Source: Eutypella sp. D-1 (Eukaryota; Ascomycota; Sordariomycetes; Xylariales; Diatrypaceae). Taken from it: a DNA stretch of 64,000 bases. The number at the start of each line of letters is the position of its first letter. Position 1 is the first letter of the stretch. Both the position numbers and the translations under genes were made by a program. The stretch covers positions 2,914,001 through 2,978,000 of the forward strand of contig JAJTTP010000004.1 of the NCBI GenBank assembly GCA_023313575.1. Direction: 5' to 3'. The notes under the pieces are model-generated. The model did not search any database and had not been told where the DNA came from. It saw nothing but the letters and a program-made list of their open reading frames with translations. Shown piece after piece: positions 11,989-23,095 of the stretch.

Positions 11989-13606
11989 GCTACAACAGCA
12001 CCTCATGATGGTACTGCGTGGGTATTGAACAAACCTCCTCCGCCATTATGCTGTCCATTTGATTTCATTCATGTACAAACTTTAAGACTTGCCAGATCCG
12101 CACAACATACTTGTGTTTATAACTAAGACTAACTTTTTACCTGGATGAGGATTATTAGGAAGTGTGTCAGTAACGAAGGTGTTCCCACTGGTCCTGATTT
12201 TATATAACAGAAGGTGTAAAAGGGATTAGATTAATCGCTCGCTGGCTAAGGAGAGACTGTTTAAGATGAGATCGTCCAAAATTAAACTGGTCGAGGCTGC
12301 GGTATTAAAGGTGCCGACGTCGGGCTCATTTGCATGCCTCATCCGCCAGCTGCCAAAGCCCCGTACTAAGTAGCACGCTAGTCCTGATGCATACAAGCGG
12401 TAGCGAATCCTGCTGCCTAGCGTAAACCTTAATCTAACCTCCACTAACTTCATCTCTTATCTGCCGACCTCTTAATCTCTCGAATCCACCTTTGTCTCGG
12501 CAAAACTTCCCCTGAACGCCAAGCGAAACCAACGACGCCAAATATTAGCTACCACCTGTTTCGACACCAATTATATACAACATAGGTAGCCGATTACGTT
12601 AAATTCCGTTCGCCTCTCGAGTGACACCTGCGCTGGCTATATTAACGAACGTGCGATAAGTGGCACACCGTACCAAACTCGGATTTGTATCGTCGGGAAT
12701 ACTAACAGCGGCCGGTCCAACATGAAGGGTAAGCCTGTGCAAATTCCTATGGGCACATTTCGTGCAGGATGACCGCCACCTGTCGATCATGCCCCTAACG
12801 GTTAAATATCTGTTCGATCTTAAAGCCAATCAGACGCTGGCTGTCCACGAACAGGAATACCTCTTTTTAGTAATTCTTATGGCTATGTATGGAAACCATT
12901 ATAAGGGAACTGATTAGCGACCGCGTACTATACCGCGTCGCTTTGCTACGTTGTCGAGGGCGGCGGAGAACATTGCAAGCACGACTGCAAGCAAGCCGAC
13001 CTGTTCCAGATAAGATACTTATGTCGGCCCTGGCTATTAGCTGCATTTGCCCCTTAACCATTTCACGACATCCGGTAGGTACATGGTTTTTCGTGTGGTT
13101 GTACCCCGTTATTAGCCGTGGCCTACTTAACTTCACACCGTTATCACGTTCTCCGGATCTGTCTTGTTAGGGATAAATCTGGTCTGTCTCCGCGAAAGCA
13201 GATACGCCGTCAACAAGAAAAGGCTGCTTTGATCGTCGATCACCTGTAAGCATATCCTGTTTTTATCCGTTGGTTCTCTAACGGTGCAATAATTATAATA
13301 ATCGACAATATGCATTGGCATAAGGCCGTGGCGATTTACCTGCCTGGTTCTGATCTATTTCGTAAACTTTGCGGTTATTGCGCACGCGCAGGAGTCGGCT
13401 GTTTTGCGTAATACAGCCCACGACCTTTGTTTTCTTCCTTTTTAATTAGCATGCAGCACTGTTTTATATAAACTAAGGCAGAAGCCAGCAAACCAATTCA
13501 TATAAGCGCTTAAAACTTTAGGCTGCACGACTTTATATAGAAAGTGCTCAGCGTTACGATTCACTTAATATTAAATTACCGAGATATCTTCGCCTAATAT
13601 CGTACG
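11989..13606. other. Repeat-bearing intergenic region
   Basis: About 1.6 kb without a supportable gene. It holds one copy of a diverged repeat near 12155-12265. Open frames on the minus strand (12599-12829, 12867-13136, 13133-13321) show some coding-like composition, including a CTKC pair, but no splice or family support. They may be remains of a decayed gene. Confidence 0.35.
12155..12265. repeat. Diverged dispersed repeat, copy 1
   Basis: Shares GATTTTATATAACAGAAGG and the following segment ending near GAGAGACTGT with 63043-63153 in the same orientation, at roughly 80 percent identity by eye. Most differences are transitions. It is probably a fragment of a mobile or duplicated sequence. 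Confidence 0.55.
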
Positions 13607-13861
13607 ATGAACGGAAATCCGAAACCAGCTCCCGATTACCCCCCATCTCCGCGAAGAACTTTGGAGGATCTTAAAGAGATCCCAAGAAAATACGAGGTGT
13701 AAGTTACTACATCCATTTCGGGAAATAAACTAATAACGTATAATGAACTTAATGAAAGGTTCGAGCACCTGAAGAATGCTTTGAAACAAGTTGAAGGCTG
13801 CTTGAATGGTATGGGCCAGAAATTGAATGCAGTAAAAAACGCCGTCCATAGCGCACGATAG
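13607..13861 (+). CDS. Small two-exon protein, 64 aa
   Basis: Exons 13607-13698 and 13759-13861 flank a 60-nt intron with a perfect GTAAGT donor, an ACTAATAAC branch region and an AAAG acceptor. The join (phase 2) gives a 64-aa protein: a Pro-rich N terminus (PAPDYPPSPRR), then an amphipathic helix (LEDLKEIPRKYEVFEHLKNA) and a second helix. This looks like a short coiled-coil protein. Without splicing the frame would stop just after the donor, so the intron is strongly implied. I recognise the general style of small fungal hypothetical proteins but no function. It is notable as an apparently intact gene inside decayed sequence. Confidence 0.6.
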
Positions 13862-14439
13862 AGAGTCACACTATCGCGGTTTTCAGATCGCTAAAGGATA
13901 GGAAATGGTAGCATTATGCTAAAACAATTTACAGGCGGTGATTAAATGCAATACATGTTTTGCCGGTGCAGCTTCGGGTTTATTAACGGAGCGTTTCCCT
14001 TCTTAACTGCATTATTCATATATGACATTATTTCCCGAGGCAACACGATAAGACACAGATAACGACTTATCGATTGATCGGGTTGGTGATACTTGATTGC
14101 CAAATGTAAATAAAGAGACGATGATGCAAGTAGCTGGATTCTTTCACTATTCGCGTCTTAGCTGCAGTAGCGCTCTTTCCTGGAGCTATTAGCGGACAAA
14201 GTCATCATTTTGGTCCCGTGCACCTAATTTCTAGACATATCTAGGAAAAGATTATATATGCAGAACAACTTTTCTTGTAACCATATTGCCAACCCCCTCA
14301 TAATGTTCATCTTTCAGGTGCTCTCGTCTGCGGCCTTTCATCCAGTTAGAACTGACACCTATAAAAAATATTATACGTAAAGGATATTAGAAAACCCTAA
14401 GTACCGGGGTGAATACAAATCAGGGAAAGTTTCCTTAGC

Positions 14440-14780
14440 AGATTAATCTTCGAACACGTTTCCCTTTCTCCGCACCCTGCTACCCTAATCCCTTATCCTT
14501 GTCTATGGTACATCTGTCACCGCCGTGTGGTGATTACTGCTTCTTAAGCCTAGACCGTGAACTAGGTATCCAGCGTGTCAGACCAGTAAGCGCCCAGTCT
14601 AACGATAATATTGGTGCCCAGCCCGGCCCAGCAATAACCTTTACGTAGTTCTGTAGGACCCCCGGCTTTCCAGCAGCTCCCCGACACACGATAAGCCTTC
14701 CCGTCCAATAAATGAAGCTTATGTCCGTATATACAGTGGCAGCGAAAATTTAAGGGGCGCCAAAGGCGCTTGGCTATGCT
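14440..14780. repeat. Dispersed repeat family B, copy 1
   Basis: Resembles 28240-28560 in the same orientation. Shared landmarks are a GAACTAGGT segment, GTAAGCGCCCAG, a run ending near CGTCCAAT, and GAAAATTTAA-GGGCG. In the second copy the corresponding segment is an open reading frame, so the repeat appears to be derived from coding sequence. Confidence 0.5.
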
Positions 14781-15359
14781 CTTAGTACAGGCTCGATATG
14801 GCAGTTAAATATACTGTATCTACCCGAACTAATAACTAACTTATTACCGATATAAATGGCTGGGAATATACACACGGAAGGACCTTGTTAAACATCGCGG
14901 GGTTAATTTTCGTAGCTATCCATTCCCTTTAGACCAGCCGACGCCTGATAAAAACCTTATTCTATAGCTGGGCTTGAAGCACAATTGTAACATCGGTGGC
15001 GACCACAGCAGCATGGGTCCTCCGCGATTGGCTACGAACATATGAGGACCGTAAACTTACCCCGGCGAGCTGCGTAAGATAACACGATGGGTCCAGGGGG
15101 TTAGGGGCTTGCGGGCTTATGACTTTAGGAAAAACGCGCTGCAACTGTAGTGTCGAACTTCGACACTACCGAATATAGCTTTCGCCCACAAAGACATGCC
15201 ACTTCCCTGAAAAACTCAAGCAAGACATGTGACATTTTGCTGCTTCGGTGGGATGACAAGCGCAGTGTATGAAATGTTATACTATCAAAGGGCACATGGA
15301 AGAAGCAGAGAAGCATGCTTAGTTCCGGCTGGCCTGCACGGTTTCGTTCATCCCTGTTA

Positions 15360-15910
15360 GGTCGAAGTGATGGTGCAGATACTCATCCGATATATGGAGG
15401 AGGGTAGCAAACGAGATGCCTATGCAGGGGCAGTGCATGAATGTCGTAACGGACAAACACAGGATAATGTGCGTGTGGGTCCCCATTCACCTGATACTTG
15501 GCAACCAAATGTAGACAGAAACGGTTTCCACAGACAGCTGCACTTCAGGCACCGGGCTTTCATGCAAGAGCCAGCATACAGATAACCATACGTCACCAGT
15601 CATCTGGTGCGGCCAATGCCCACGGCGTGCTTGCCCCTGCTATCCGCACCAGTCTCAGTTTCAGGGTGGCTACCTGATCGTAACCAACTGGCCAGGAGCG
15701 AATATGCAGGATTCACCGAAAGTAAACTACTACCCGCGGCCGTGAAGTAGGCAACGGGCATTGGCTCTTCGCCCCGGACGCACCCCGATTGCCCCCAGCC
15801 CCGATGCCACTTATAGTTGCCCTGCTACGTTAACAGCGGATATCAGGAGATTGGCCACTGGACGACTAGGCATTGTATTGATCAAGGATCGCAGTGTCAC
15901 TTTCGCTAGC
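15360..15910 (+). pseudogene. Decayed multicopy gene family C, copy 1
   Basis: Homologous by eye to 45560-45800 (same strand) and to the reverse complement of 27715-28030. Shared landmarks include AGTAAACTACTACCC, GGGCATTGGCTCTTCGCC and a GGATATCAGGAG segment. One frame reads FQGGYLIVTNWPGANMQ, and after a +1 shift GHWLFAPDAPRLPP. An upstream frame (15367-15585) reads RNGFHRQLHFRHRAF. Stops and at least one frameshift break it. The family is not recognised: it could be a host multigene family or cargo of a mobile element. Confidence 0.5.
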
Positions 15911-17439
15911 GTGCATAGGCTATAAGACGGCACGAAGGAGGTTGGCAGCTTTTTGGAAGGCCGGGGTCATTCATGTGGCTGCCTACTAACAGGACCTTGA
16001 ACACGGGGTATATGTCAAGAGAATTGGAGAACACGGCATGTCACAATACTACTACACACGCGATATCACACACCTTGAAACGGACTAAACCTGATTTTAA
16101 AGCCTAGCATACCCATGTATAATGGCGGAAACGTACTGAAATTGGTGATTTGGGTATCCATCCTCACAGCGATTATTTATGCAAACCGCCTTTCGTCTAG
16201 GGCATTGGTTATATGCAGGACAATCGTTATAACATGCGAGTGTAAAATTAGAGGGGAAATTCTGCATGCGATCACATCTTGGACCAAAGTGCAAATGCTG
16301 CCCGAGCCTGACTAAGCGGTATCCTGTAACGAACCTTAGACTTTCCTGTTCTGACAAAGACTAAGCGTATCGTCGAAAGTGGCAAATTATTTGTCTATGG
16401 TGATGGGAAGGGGCCTCTTAAATGGTTTTCTAAAGGTTTGTTCAAATTCTTAACGTTGGAATGAAATCTAATCCTATTCCTATGATCTTAGGTTGATAGG
16501 TGGGCGATGAGAACCACTAACCAGACGCATGGGAAATCCAACTCATACTTTTTCTGGGTCCATAAAATCTTAGGCTTCTTCTGTTAAGACTCACGCAGGT
16601 CTCTGTAGATACCATGGAAAAATTCGTGTCCTTTATTGGGCTGTCTTCCAGGTACCTTTGCATGTTCCATTCCTAATTGGTTCTTATTCCTTTGCCTTTG
16701 AAACATTTTAATTCCTATCTCAATATAAAGTATGTATTTTAAGGCCTGTGTTTTGGGATACGGGAAGTCGTACAAACAATTTATTGCGGCATGCACTTAT
16801 ACTGCTATGCTATCGAGGCAAAGCATTAGGAAAAAAACTGTAGTAAAAGTAATTATACCGGTGTTTATAGCTATATATGTACTCCAAACAAGTATGTAAC
16901 TAGAAAGCCAATACGAATTATCGATCCGCAACGTCCTCATCTGGTACTACGAAACAGGAGTTATATTTAAGCAGGCGTGTTTCCCATGCATCTGTCCACT
17001 CATTCTCGTTGCTTACCTATCAACCTAAGACTATAAGAATAGAATTGGATTCCATTCTTACGATAAGAATTCCAGCAAACCACTATCGAACACGAGTGTT
17101 ACTTCTTGTCTCTTTTAATCTCAACATCCAGACTTCTAATTCATAAAACTGTACAGTCACTTGGTGAACTAGTGTTGGGTTCGGTACGAGGTTCTCCGGA
17201 TAAGACCTACCACTTTGTATTCGTAGCTTGGAAATATAGTTTCATGGTCCGTACCCTATCCCATTTTTTAAGTGCATGTCTAAAGCATTTGATAGGAACC
17301 CACTACGCGAAGCTCAGGTCATCCGAGAAGCTCGTTTAGAGCTGGGAGGCCTAAGCTTCGTCGGCATGATGCTTTCCGTCAACTAAACCTACAAGACTTA
17401 GCAGAGTGCAATTGTTCTGAAATTGGAGAATTGTTACAG

Positions 17440-17679
17440 ATGAATCAAGGTGCCGGGAAGTGTCCTATATGCCTAAACCCCCAACAGCTTTCAGTTGCTT
17501 TGCCCTGCAACCATTCCTTTGGAGCTGCCTGTATATTCGCATGGTTAAGCCAACGATCAACGTGCCCTATTTGCCGATCCATCATAACCCCAAGTGAGAA
17601 GGAGAACACATTCAGTGACATTAGAAGTCAGATGGACGACCATGCCAGGGCCTTGCTTATAAGGAACCATGTAGGCTAA
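17440..17679 (+). CDS. Small RING-finger protein, 79 aa
   Basis: A C3HC4 RING finger fills most of the protein: CPIC near residue 8, then LPCNHSFGAACI-W and CPIC as the last Cys pair, with spacing right for two zinc ions. RING domains usually act as E3 ubiquitin ligase modules that recruit an E2. The frame stays open upstream of the ATG back to a TAG, so a 5' exon may exist, and the domain would then be the C-terminal end of a longer protein like the one at 36028. After the RING there is an acidic helix (SDIRSQMDDHARALL). The RING itself is intact. Confidence 0.6.
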   Translation: MNQGAGKCPICLNPQQLSVALPCNHSFGAACIFAWLSQRSTCPICRSIITPSEKENTFSDIRSQMDDHARALLIRNHVG

Positions 17680-18774
17680 ACAAGAAATAAAGTGATCTGG
17701 TTAATCTGCAAGATTAAGAAGATCACTTCAGACCATCAGAATTGATAAAGAAAATTCGTAGAGTAGGAACTTTATATTAAAACTCCCTTTGCATTCAGTC
17801 TTTCGTTCTTATTTGTCAGCTATCATTCTATACTTAAGTATCCTGTTAAGAGTGCCTGGAGCACCGTCTGTTGTCTGTGGCATAGTTTGTTGCGTCTAGT
17901 TTAGGCTGAGTGTGAATATTAAGGTCTTAAGCTTCGGGATGTCCCACACTAACAGCATCAGTGTCGTGCCCACTCCTACACTATCTAGCATGATCTAGCT
18001 TGCGCTTGAATAACTGAAGTTGGTCATATGCCGTTGGCCTATGCTGATGAAGAGTAAGGCCCTTGGTATTGTTGTTATTGTATCGATTAACGGCTGGGGA
18101 GCGCTGTGCTGCAGTGCTAAGCCTGAGCCTCCCATGGGGCATATGGCTATACTGGGCAAGAAATATTTACGCCAGATATACAGATCCCAAAGCGATCAAG
18201 TAACTCTCATCCGTAGACGCGTTTACCTTCTTCCTTCCACCTTTGCTTCGATCATATCCAGGCCAAAGAATTATATCGCAATCGGGTCCCTTGCCTACCG
18301 CACGCGGGTCACTAAGCGCTCGCGACGGGCAGGGGAAGAGGCGTCAAGGTCCGAGCTGACCAAGCCTCGATACGCTTGATACACTTGATAGAGTGTCCAT
18401 CGTAGTGAATGGCGAAGACTAAGGGATGTAGGGCGTTTCGTCGGTTGGGTAGTCGTACCTCGACGTACGCGTCGGGCTCGGATTCGAGATGGGTTAGGTA
18501 GATAGCGCCGGCTAAAAGTGAAGGAGCCGTAAGTTGATGGTTCGCATAGGACTCCCGCGCGCGTCGCTGTACGGCAGCGGTTGATTAAGAAGGTCCTGAA
18601 GGATGTCGACTCAGTCGAAGCGGTAGGTTTTTTGCCGTTGCGCGCTACCGGGCGGTCGACCCCTAACGCTGCACTAACCGTGGATGCGCCAAGGCAAAAG
18701 ATGTAGGAGGGCGGTGCGAAGACCTTCGTGAGCTCGCGCAGGGACGATACCTGTCTTAGCGGGTAAGATAAACG
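17680..18774. other. Intergenic / 3' flank
   Basis: About 1.1 kb between the RING gene and the 3' end of the RRSARIA gene. A minus-strand frame at 18295-18783 continues downstream of that gene but shows no family signal and is treated as 3' flank. Confidence 0.35.
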
Positions 18775-19025
18775 GGGCAGCAATCCTGGTGATAGATGCT
18801 ATAGCTTGTGGTGCTGCCCTGCCCCTAAATCTCTTATTCGGTATTGTTTGTAACGATAGGGGTTCTGCGGAGTGCGATCCTGGCACTGCGACGGGGTAAC
18901 GGGGCGACAAGCCTGGCAACAGGTCCTGTAGCTTTTGGTGCTGCTCTGCCCCTAGGTCTCTTGTTCGGCACCGTTTGTGATGGTAGTGGCTCCGCGGGGC
19001 GTTTCATGCCTGCGATTCTGGCACT
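18775..19025. repeat. Tandem duplication of the RRSARIA tail, about 126 bp
   Basis: The segment near 18899-19025 is duplicated at 18775-18898. Both copies encode a tail with RRSARIA, a PNK-R-RGRAAP basic patch and an Ala/Pro stretch. In the downstream copy, differences are mainly transitions, and an 11-bp deletion shifts the frame so that the protein ends soon after the second RRSARIA. This gives the encoded protein two such motifs. Confidence 0.6.
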
Positions 19026-20438
19026 GCGGCGGGGTGGTAGCGGGTAGTGTGGGCCCGGGTCTTCGGCCCCATCTGTCTCGTCTTGGGGTTGGGGCTGACG
19101 CGAACATCGTTGTTCTTGCGGTGGAGAGCTGGTGGCGTCTCGTTGTGGCTCGGATACGTCTTGGAGCGCTCCCTCAACCTCGTGCTTTGGGGGGGCGAAA
19201 AGTGGCGCGCCCCCTGGCAAGAGTTTCTCCAAGAAATATTTTACACCAGGGTCCAGCGGTGGCTCGTACCCCTCGGCTTTTGCCTTTTCAAGCATCTTCA
19301 TTCTTTCTTCCTCCCTTTTCCTAGTCCTAGCTATATTGTCTATCATCTGTCCGGGCAAGGACGGTGGCATATCTCCCTCTTCTATGACCCAGAAACCCTT
19401 AGGCTGTTCGGATTCTGGGAGGTCAATAGTCTCCAACTCATCGATCTCGGAAAGAGTGAACTCCATTTCCGCCGCCGCATCGAGCGGGCTGTCTTTCATA
19501 TTGTCGACCGGTGCAAGTTCCTCGGGTTCTGGCGAGGGAGACTCGTGCTTCCACTTCCAGGAACTCACAACAGTGGTCTCGTTGAACTCGTCCCTCCAAT
19601 CTCCGCGCTCCTTCCACCACTTGATAACTTGGTTCCCGGCCGCGTACCGGTAACGGTTTCGATCTTCGACAGAGAGGCGCCAGTATCTCGTCTTCTCCTC
19701 GGCCACTTCGATCTGAAATAGGAGCCAAGGCCTAGAGATGAGGAACGCCTCGGCCTCGGCGGGAGTTGTGTCTTGTCCGAGCCGAGATCGCGGGAGTACG
19801 GGGACATGCTCGCCGCGTTTTAAGTTCTGGCGTAGGTCGAGAGCGCGTCTAACGAGTTTACGCGCATCGTGATATGCGTATGCCACGTTGTCTGCCGCCC
19901 CCTCGGGCTGCCACCACCACGTCCACTTGCGGAAATTGTCGTTGGGTTGCATCTTGCGCCCGGCAAACCCCCATTCAGGATTCCAGACGCCGAGTTTCTC
20001 CCAGCGACGCTTGACGTTATGACGGACGATGACACCTTCTCGCCGAGAGCCATTCAGTCCTCTGAACATCTCGGGCCGCGGGCCGCAACAGTGGCTATCC
20101 AGGCGGCGTTCCTCGCGCTTCGCTTCTTTGTAATAGAAGTAGTCTGGACGCACGATTTCACGCATGAAGTGTGCAATGTCATTGAGTTCGTCGTCGTTTA
20201 ACGGGCGCTCCATGATGGCTTTCAGCTCTTCTGGCATTGGGCGGCCTCGTGGCGGTGGGAGCAAATCAGCATCGTCAAGCTCTTCCGACTCGGTCGACGA
20301 TACGTAAGGCGGAGGATCATCCTGCTCAAAGCGACGCAGTGAACGTAGGTTATCGTTGGCAGCAATTGCCTCAAGAATGGGAACGGCTTGGCTGCTTACG
20401 GCCTGGTGAAGATGGACACGATCGAAAAAGGGAGGCAT
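18834..20438 (-). CDS. Trp-rich protein with RRSARIA tail, 534 aa
   Basis: A single exon of 534 codons from ATG 20438. It belongs to a multicopy family of fungal hypothetical proteins that I recognise by its conserved core: RRWEKLGVWNPEWGF near residues 145-160, a KWTWWWQPEGA block, ISRPWLLFQIE, then QVIKWWKERGDWRDEFN near 270-285. An acidic Ser/Pro-rich region follows, and a C-terminal basic tail with RRSARIA, here present twice (about residues 470 and 516). The basic tail with KR-RGRA patches suggests nuclear location or DNA/chromatin contact; this is inference. No catalytic motif is seen. It is transcribed divergently from the FHA-kinase at 20981 across 542 bp, an arrangement mirrored at 41109/41564. 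The end is altered by a tandem duplication with a frameshift. Confidence 0.75.
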   Translation of the reverse strand: MPPFFDRVHLHQAVSSQAVPILEAIAANDNLRSLRRFEQDDPPPYVSSTESEELDDADLLPPPRGRPMPEELKAIMERPLNDDELNDIAHFMREIVRPDYFYYKEAKREERRLDSHCCGPRPEMFRGLNGSRREGVIVRHNVKRRWEKLGVWNPEWGFAGRKMQPNDNFRKWTWWWQPEGAADNVAYAYHDARKLVRRALDLRQNLKRGEHVPVLPRSRLGQDTTPAEAEAFLISRPWLLFQIEVAEEKTRYWRLSVEDRNRYRYAAGNQVIKWWKERGDWRDEFNETTVVSSWKWKHESPSPEPEELAPVDNMKDSPLDAAAEMEFTLSEIDELETIDLPESEQPKGFWVIEEGDMPPSLPGQMIDNIARTRKREEERMKMLEKAKAEGYEPPLDPGVKYFLEKLLPGGAPLFAPPKHEVEGALQDVSEPQRDATSSPPQEQRCSRQPQPQDETDGAEDPGPHYPLPPRRSARIAGMKRPAEPLPSQTVPNKRPRGRAAPKATGPVARLVAPLPRRSARIALRRTPIVTNNTE

Positions 20439-20980
20439 GATTTAACGATAAAACCAATCGATAGATTGGATCAGGAGCCATGCGGAAAGAGTAATGACGA
20501 AGAAAGAGTTGTTCTGGTTGAGGTCGTTAGGCCAAAAAATGGTAAGCGCCGAAGAAGAGAGGGAAAGCCAACAGATTGCTGCTTGGCGGGTTGATCAACC
20601 AGCTAGTCTCACTTAATGTGGGCGGGGTTAAGACTTTAGTCCGTGTGGAGATGGTGGGCTTGAGGACCAGGGTAGTGGCTGGGTTAAGACCTTGGCCCCT
20701 GTGATGTTGGGCTTGGCGACCAGGGTGGTGGTCAGCTTGTCAAGGTCCTCGTGAGAAGAGCACAGTAACTAACCAGCCAATAAAATTGAAATTAGCAACC
20801 ACCCAGGCGCTACACTCATAGGTTGTGAACACTTTAAAGTGTGATACCTCTGTGCTATCGTGCGTTTTGGGAACTGGTCTGTCCCATCTCTAGTTTTGCA
20901 TGAGGTAGACTCTTCCTCTCCCTCTCGTAGTCCGTTTGGTTCCATGTGTTCCATGTCTCCATCTTGCCATGCTTCTCGCC
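20439..20980. promoter_or_regulatory. Shared divergent promoter region, pair 1
   Basis: This 542-bp gap separates the start codons of the RRSARIA gene (minus) and the FHA-kinase gene (plus), so it should carry both promoters. It contains two imperfect 56-bp tandem units. The kinase start at 20981 sits in a good context (GCCATGG); an upstream in-frame ATG at 20969 is weaker. Confidence 0.5.
20625..20736. repeat. Two imperfect 56-bp tandem units
   Basis: Units 20625-20680 and 20681-20736 both begin GGGTTAAGAC and end in GACCAGGGT-GTGG. They lie in the middle of the divergent promoter region and could be binding-site repeats or a recent small duplication. Confidence 0.5.
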
Positions 20981-22890
20981 ATGGCTCAGAAACCCCATCC
21001 AAAAACACTCTTCCATCTCATACCTACTAACAAGGTCGCCCACGATGCCCTCCTTCACCCGGACAATAAACGCTTCGTGTCGAGCTCTAGGAAAGGCCCA
21101 CCTGGCCTTGAAATTGGCTACCATGTCTCATCCATGCCCCGAGGCCACGTGATTACCAGACTCGGACGAAATGCCGATCTGATTCTTCGCGGTAGTAGCC
21201 CCGGAAATCCCATGTCTGCGGTGCATGTCGCCTTTCAGATCAACCCTGCCACAGAGCTTATAGTTCTGTCCGTCCGATCGAAACAGATTTCATCAGTCAA
21301 GTTCGCGGTGCTCAAGCGCGATCAAGATAACGGTCAGAACACGCAGGAGGCCTCAGGAAAGGGAAGTCCTGTACAGGAAGAAGACCCAGGAAGCGGCGAT
21401 ACGGGAGAGCAGCTCACCGGGGACGGTGTTATCCTTTACAGTCAGGACTACAGTATCTCCATTGCATCTTACGATTTCCAATTACTCTGGCTGAGCGACG
21501 ACGCCGTTGCCCTGAAAATCCGTGCCGTTGAAGGCTACCGCGCATCTTCGCAGCAGTTACAAGATGTCAGATCGCGTGATCGGCCAACGGAATACGACAA
21601 CTCGGAGGCTTTGTCATGGCATATAACTAGGCTAGATACGGTAAAGGGCACAGGTTTCAAGGACATCCCGCATCTTCGTGACGAGATAGGCAAGGGGTCC
21701 TACGGCAAAGTCTATAAAGCGATCGATCAGGCTTCAGGCCATATATTTGCCATCAAGGTAGTTAAACTCGAAGAATATGGCGACATCGATGCAGCGCGAG
21801 CTTTGCTCCACAGAGAAATCAAGATGATGGAGAGGCTACACCACGTCAGCAACATGTTCCCCGACTTGACCCCAGGGGTTACTGACACTGCGCCTAGGCA
21901 CATATTATCGAATATCTAGGCCACCAACATTTCCACACCCTGTATCCAGAGATCTTCATGCCTCTACGAGAGGACTCGCTAACCAGTCTGGTCAAAACCA
22001 AACCGATTACCGACTACCGCCAGCTCTGCTTGGACATTCTGGGACAGATGCTCAGCGCACTCGACTACCTAGCCAACAACAACCTGGTCCACCGAGACTT
22101 GAAGCCCGACAACATTCTCTACTACACGTTGCCCAATGACGGTAGTCTCCATTTTCAGCTAGCCGACTTTGGACTCGCCCATCACCGCTCGCTGGCCAAA
22201 ACGTTTTGTGGTACGGGCTACTACCAGGCTCCGGAACTTTGGCCCGAGAAGAGCAAGGTTTATGCCCCGCAGAGCCCCAAAATGGATGTATGGTCCCTCT
22301 TCGCAACCATCGTTGCTGTTGACTCTCGGTTCAAAGAGTTTCCACCAAGGGTTTCCGATTACAGCTCCGTTCTGAGCGTACTGCGAGCTAAGGCCTCTCA
22401 ATCATCATTCCTCGAGCCCATGGCGAGGCTGCATCCAGATCGCCGGGCATCGGCTGCGCAGATGCTTGCCCTCTGCTTCGACGGCAAGGGATTAACAACA
22501 CCCCGATCGAAAATCCCCCCCATCGAGCCTCAGGCCAAGGAGGATCCCCAGGAAAGTCCATCGCCAGCCGCGGGGCCAAGGACTTCACAGACGAGGAATG
22601 ATGATGGCAAAACTCGCCAGCGACGGGAAGCAGCTACCCCCCCCTTGGTTGTTTATCCACCACGTCACCTACGCAACCCATCATCGCCTAGCAAACCTTA
22701 TGCTCGAATGCCGCCAGCCACTGCTAGAGGAGGCAACTTTATACAGCCGATTCGCGCGCACAGAGATGGCGTTGTCAAGCACCAGGCCAAGCCTGTCCCC
22801 GGGCCTCGGCCGGGTCGAGGACCGCCTCCTCCTGAGGGGCCGCATGGAAAGTTCCGCCTAATGCCTGGGGCGTTTGTCGACCAAGTCTGA
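20981..22890 (+). CDS. FHA-domain serine/threonine protein kinase, 618 aa
   Basis: Exons 20981-21844 and 21898-22890 join in phase 0 through a 53-nt intron (GTCAGC donor, TACTGAC branch, CCTAG acceptor). The join restores kinase sequence (RLHH then AHIIEYLGH). The N-terminal part has an FHA-like segment (RLGRNADLIL, SAVHVAFQI), a phosphothreonine-binding fold in many kinases. The kinase domain has the glycine loop GKGSYGKV at 238-244, catalytic Lys 259, HRD at 353-355, DFG at 378-380 and an APE-type motif (QAPE), so it is predicted active. The C terminus is long, basic and Pro-rich. FHA-kinases of the Rad53/Cds1 type act in checkpoint signalling, but this one is more divergent and its role is unknown. 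It is divergent to the RRSARIA gene. Confidence 0.8.
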
Positions 22891-23095
22891 TGAAGCTACG
22901 TAATCAATACCGGCTTATGTAGTTGAGGGTCTATACTAGTAGCTGTGGGATTCTAAGCAATGAAGTATTCAGGTCTGGCCAAAGAAATGGGGGTTAACCA
23001 AGTTGTATCACAAGCCGATGACCCTTTAAAACGTCTCTCTGGAGGAAATCGGCGTAGCTATGTACTATTTGTGCCTTGTCAGTATAGTTGGGAGG
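22891..23095. other. 3' flank of the FHA-kinase gene
   Basis: A short spacer between the kinase stop and the left end of the transposon relic. No feature recognised. Confidence 0.3.

Larger units (their letters stand above)
13862..17439. other. Decayed repeat-rich region
   Basis: About 3.6 kb with no intact gene recognised. It contains repeat copies at 14440-14780 and 15360-15910, annotated separately. A minus-strand frame at 16097-16357 is Cys-rich and is discussed as a finding. A plus-strand frame at 17106-17339 and a minus-strand frame at 16584-16796 have no support. Confidence 0.4.

Noticed and set aside
18295..18783. Minus-strand 162-codon frame 3' of the RRSARIA gene
   Set aside because: Ser/Arg-rich with no domain; lies in the 3' flank of the tandem duplication and has no splice link to the gene.
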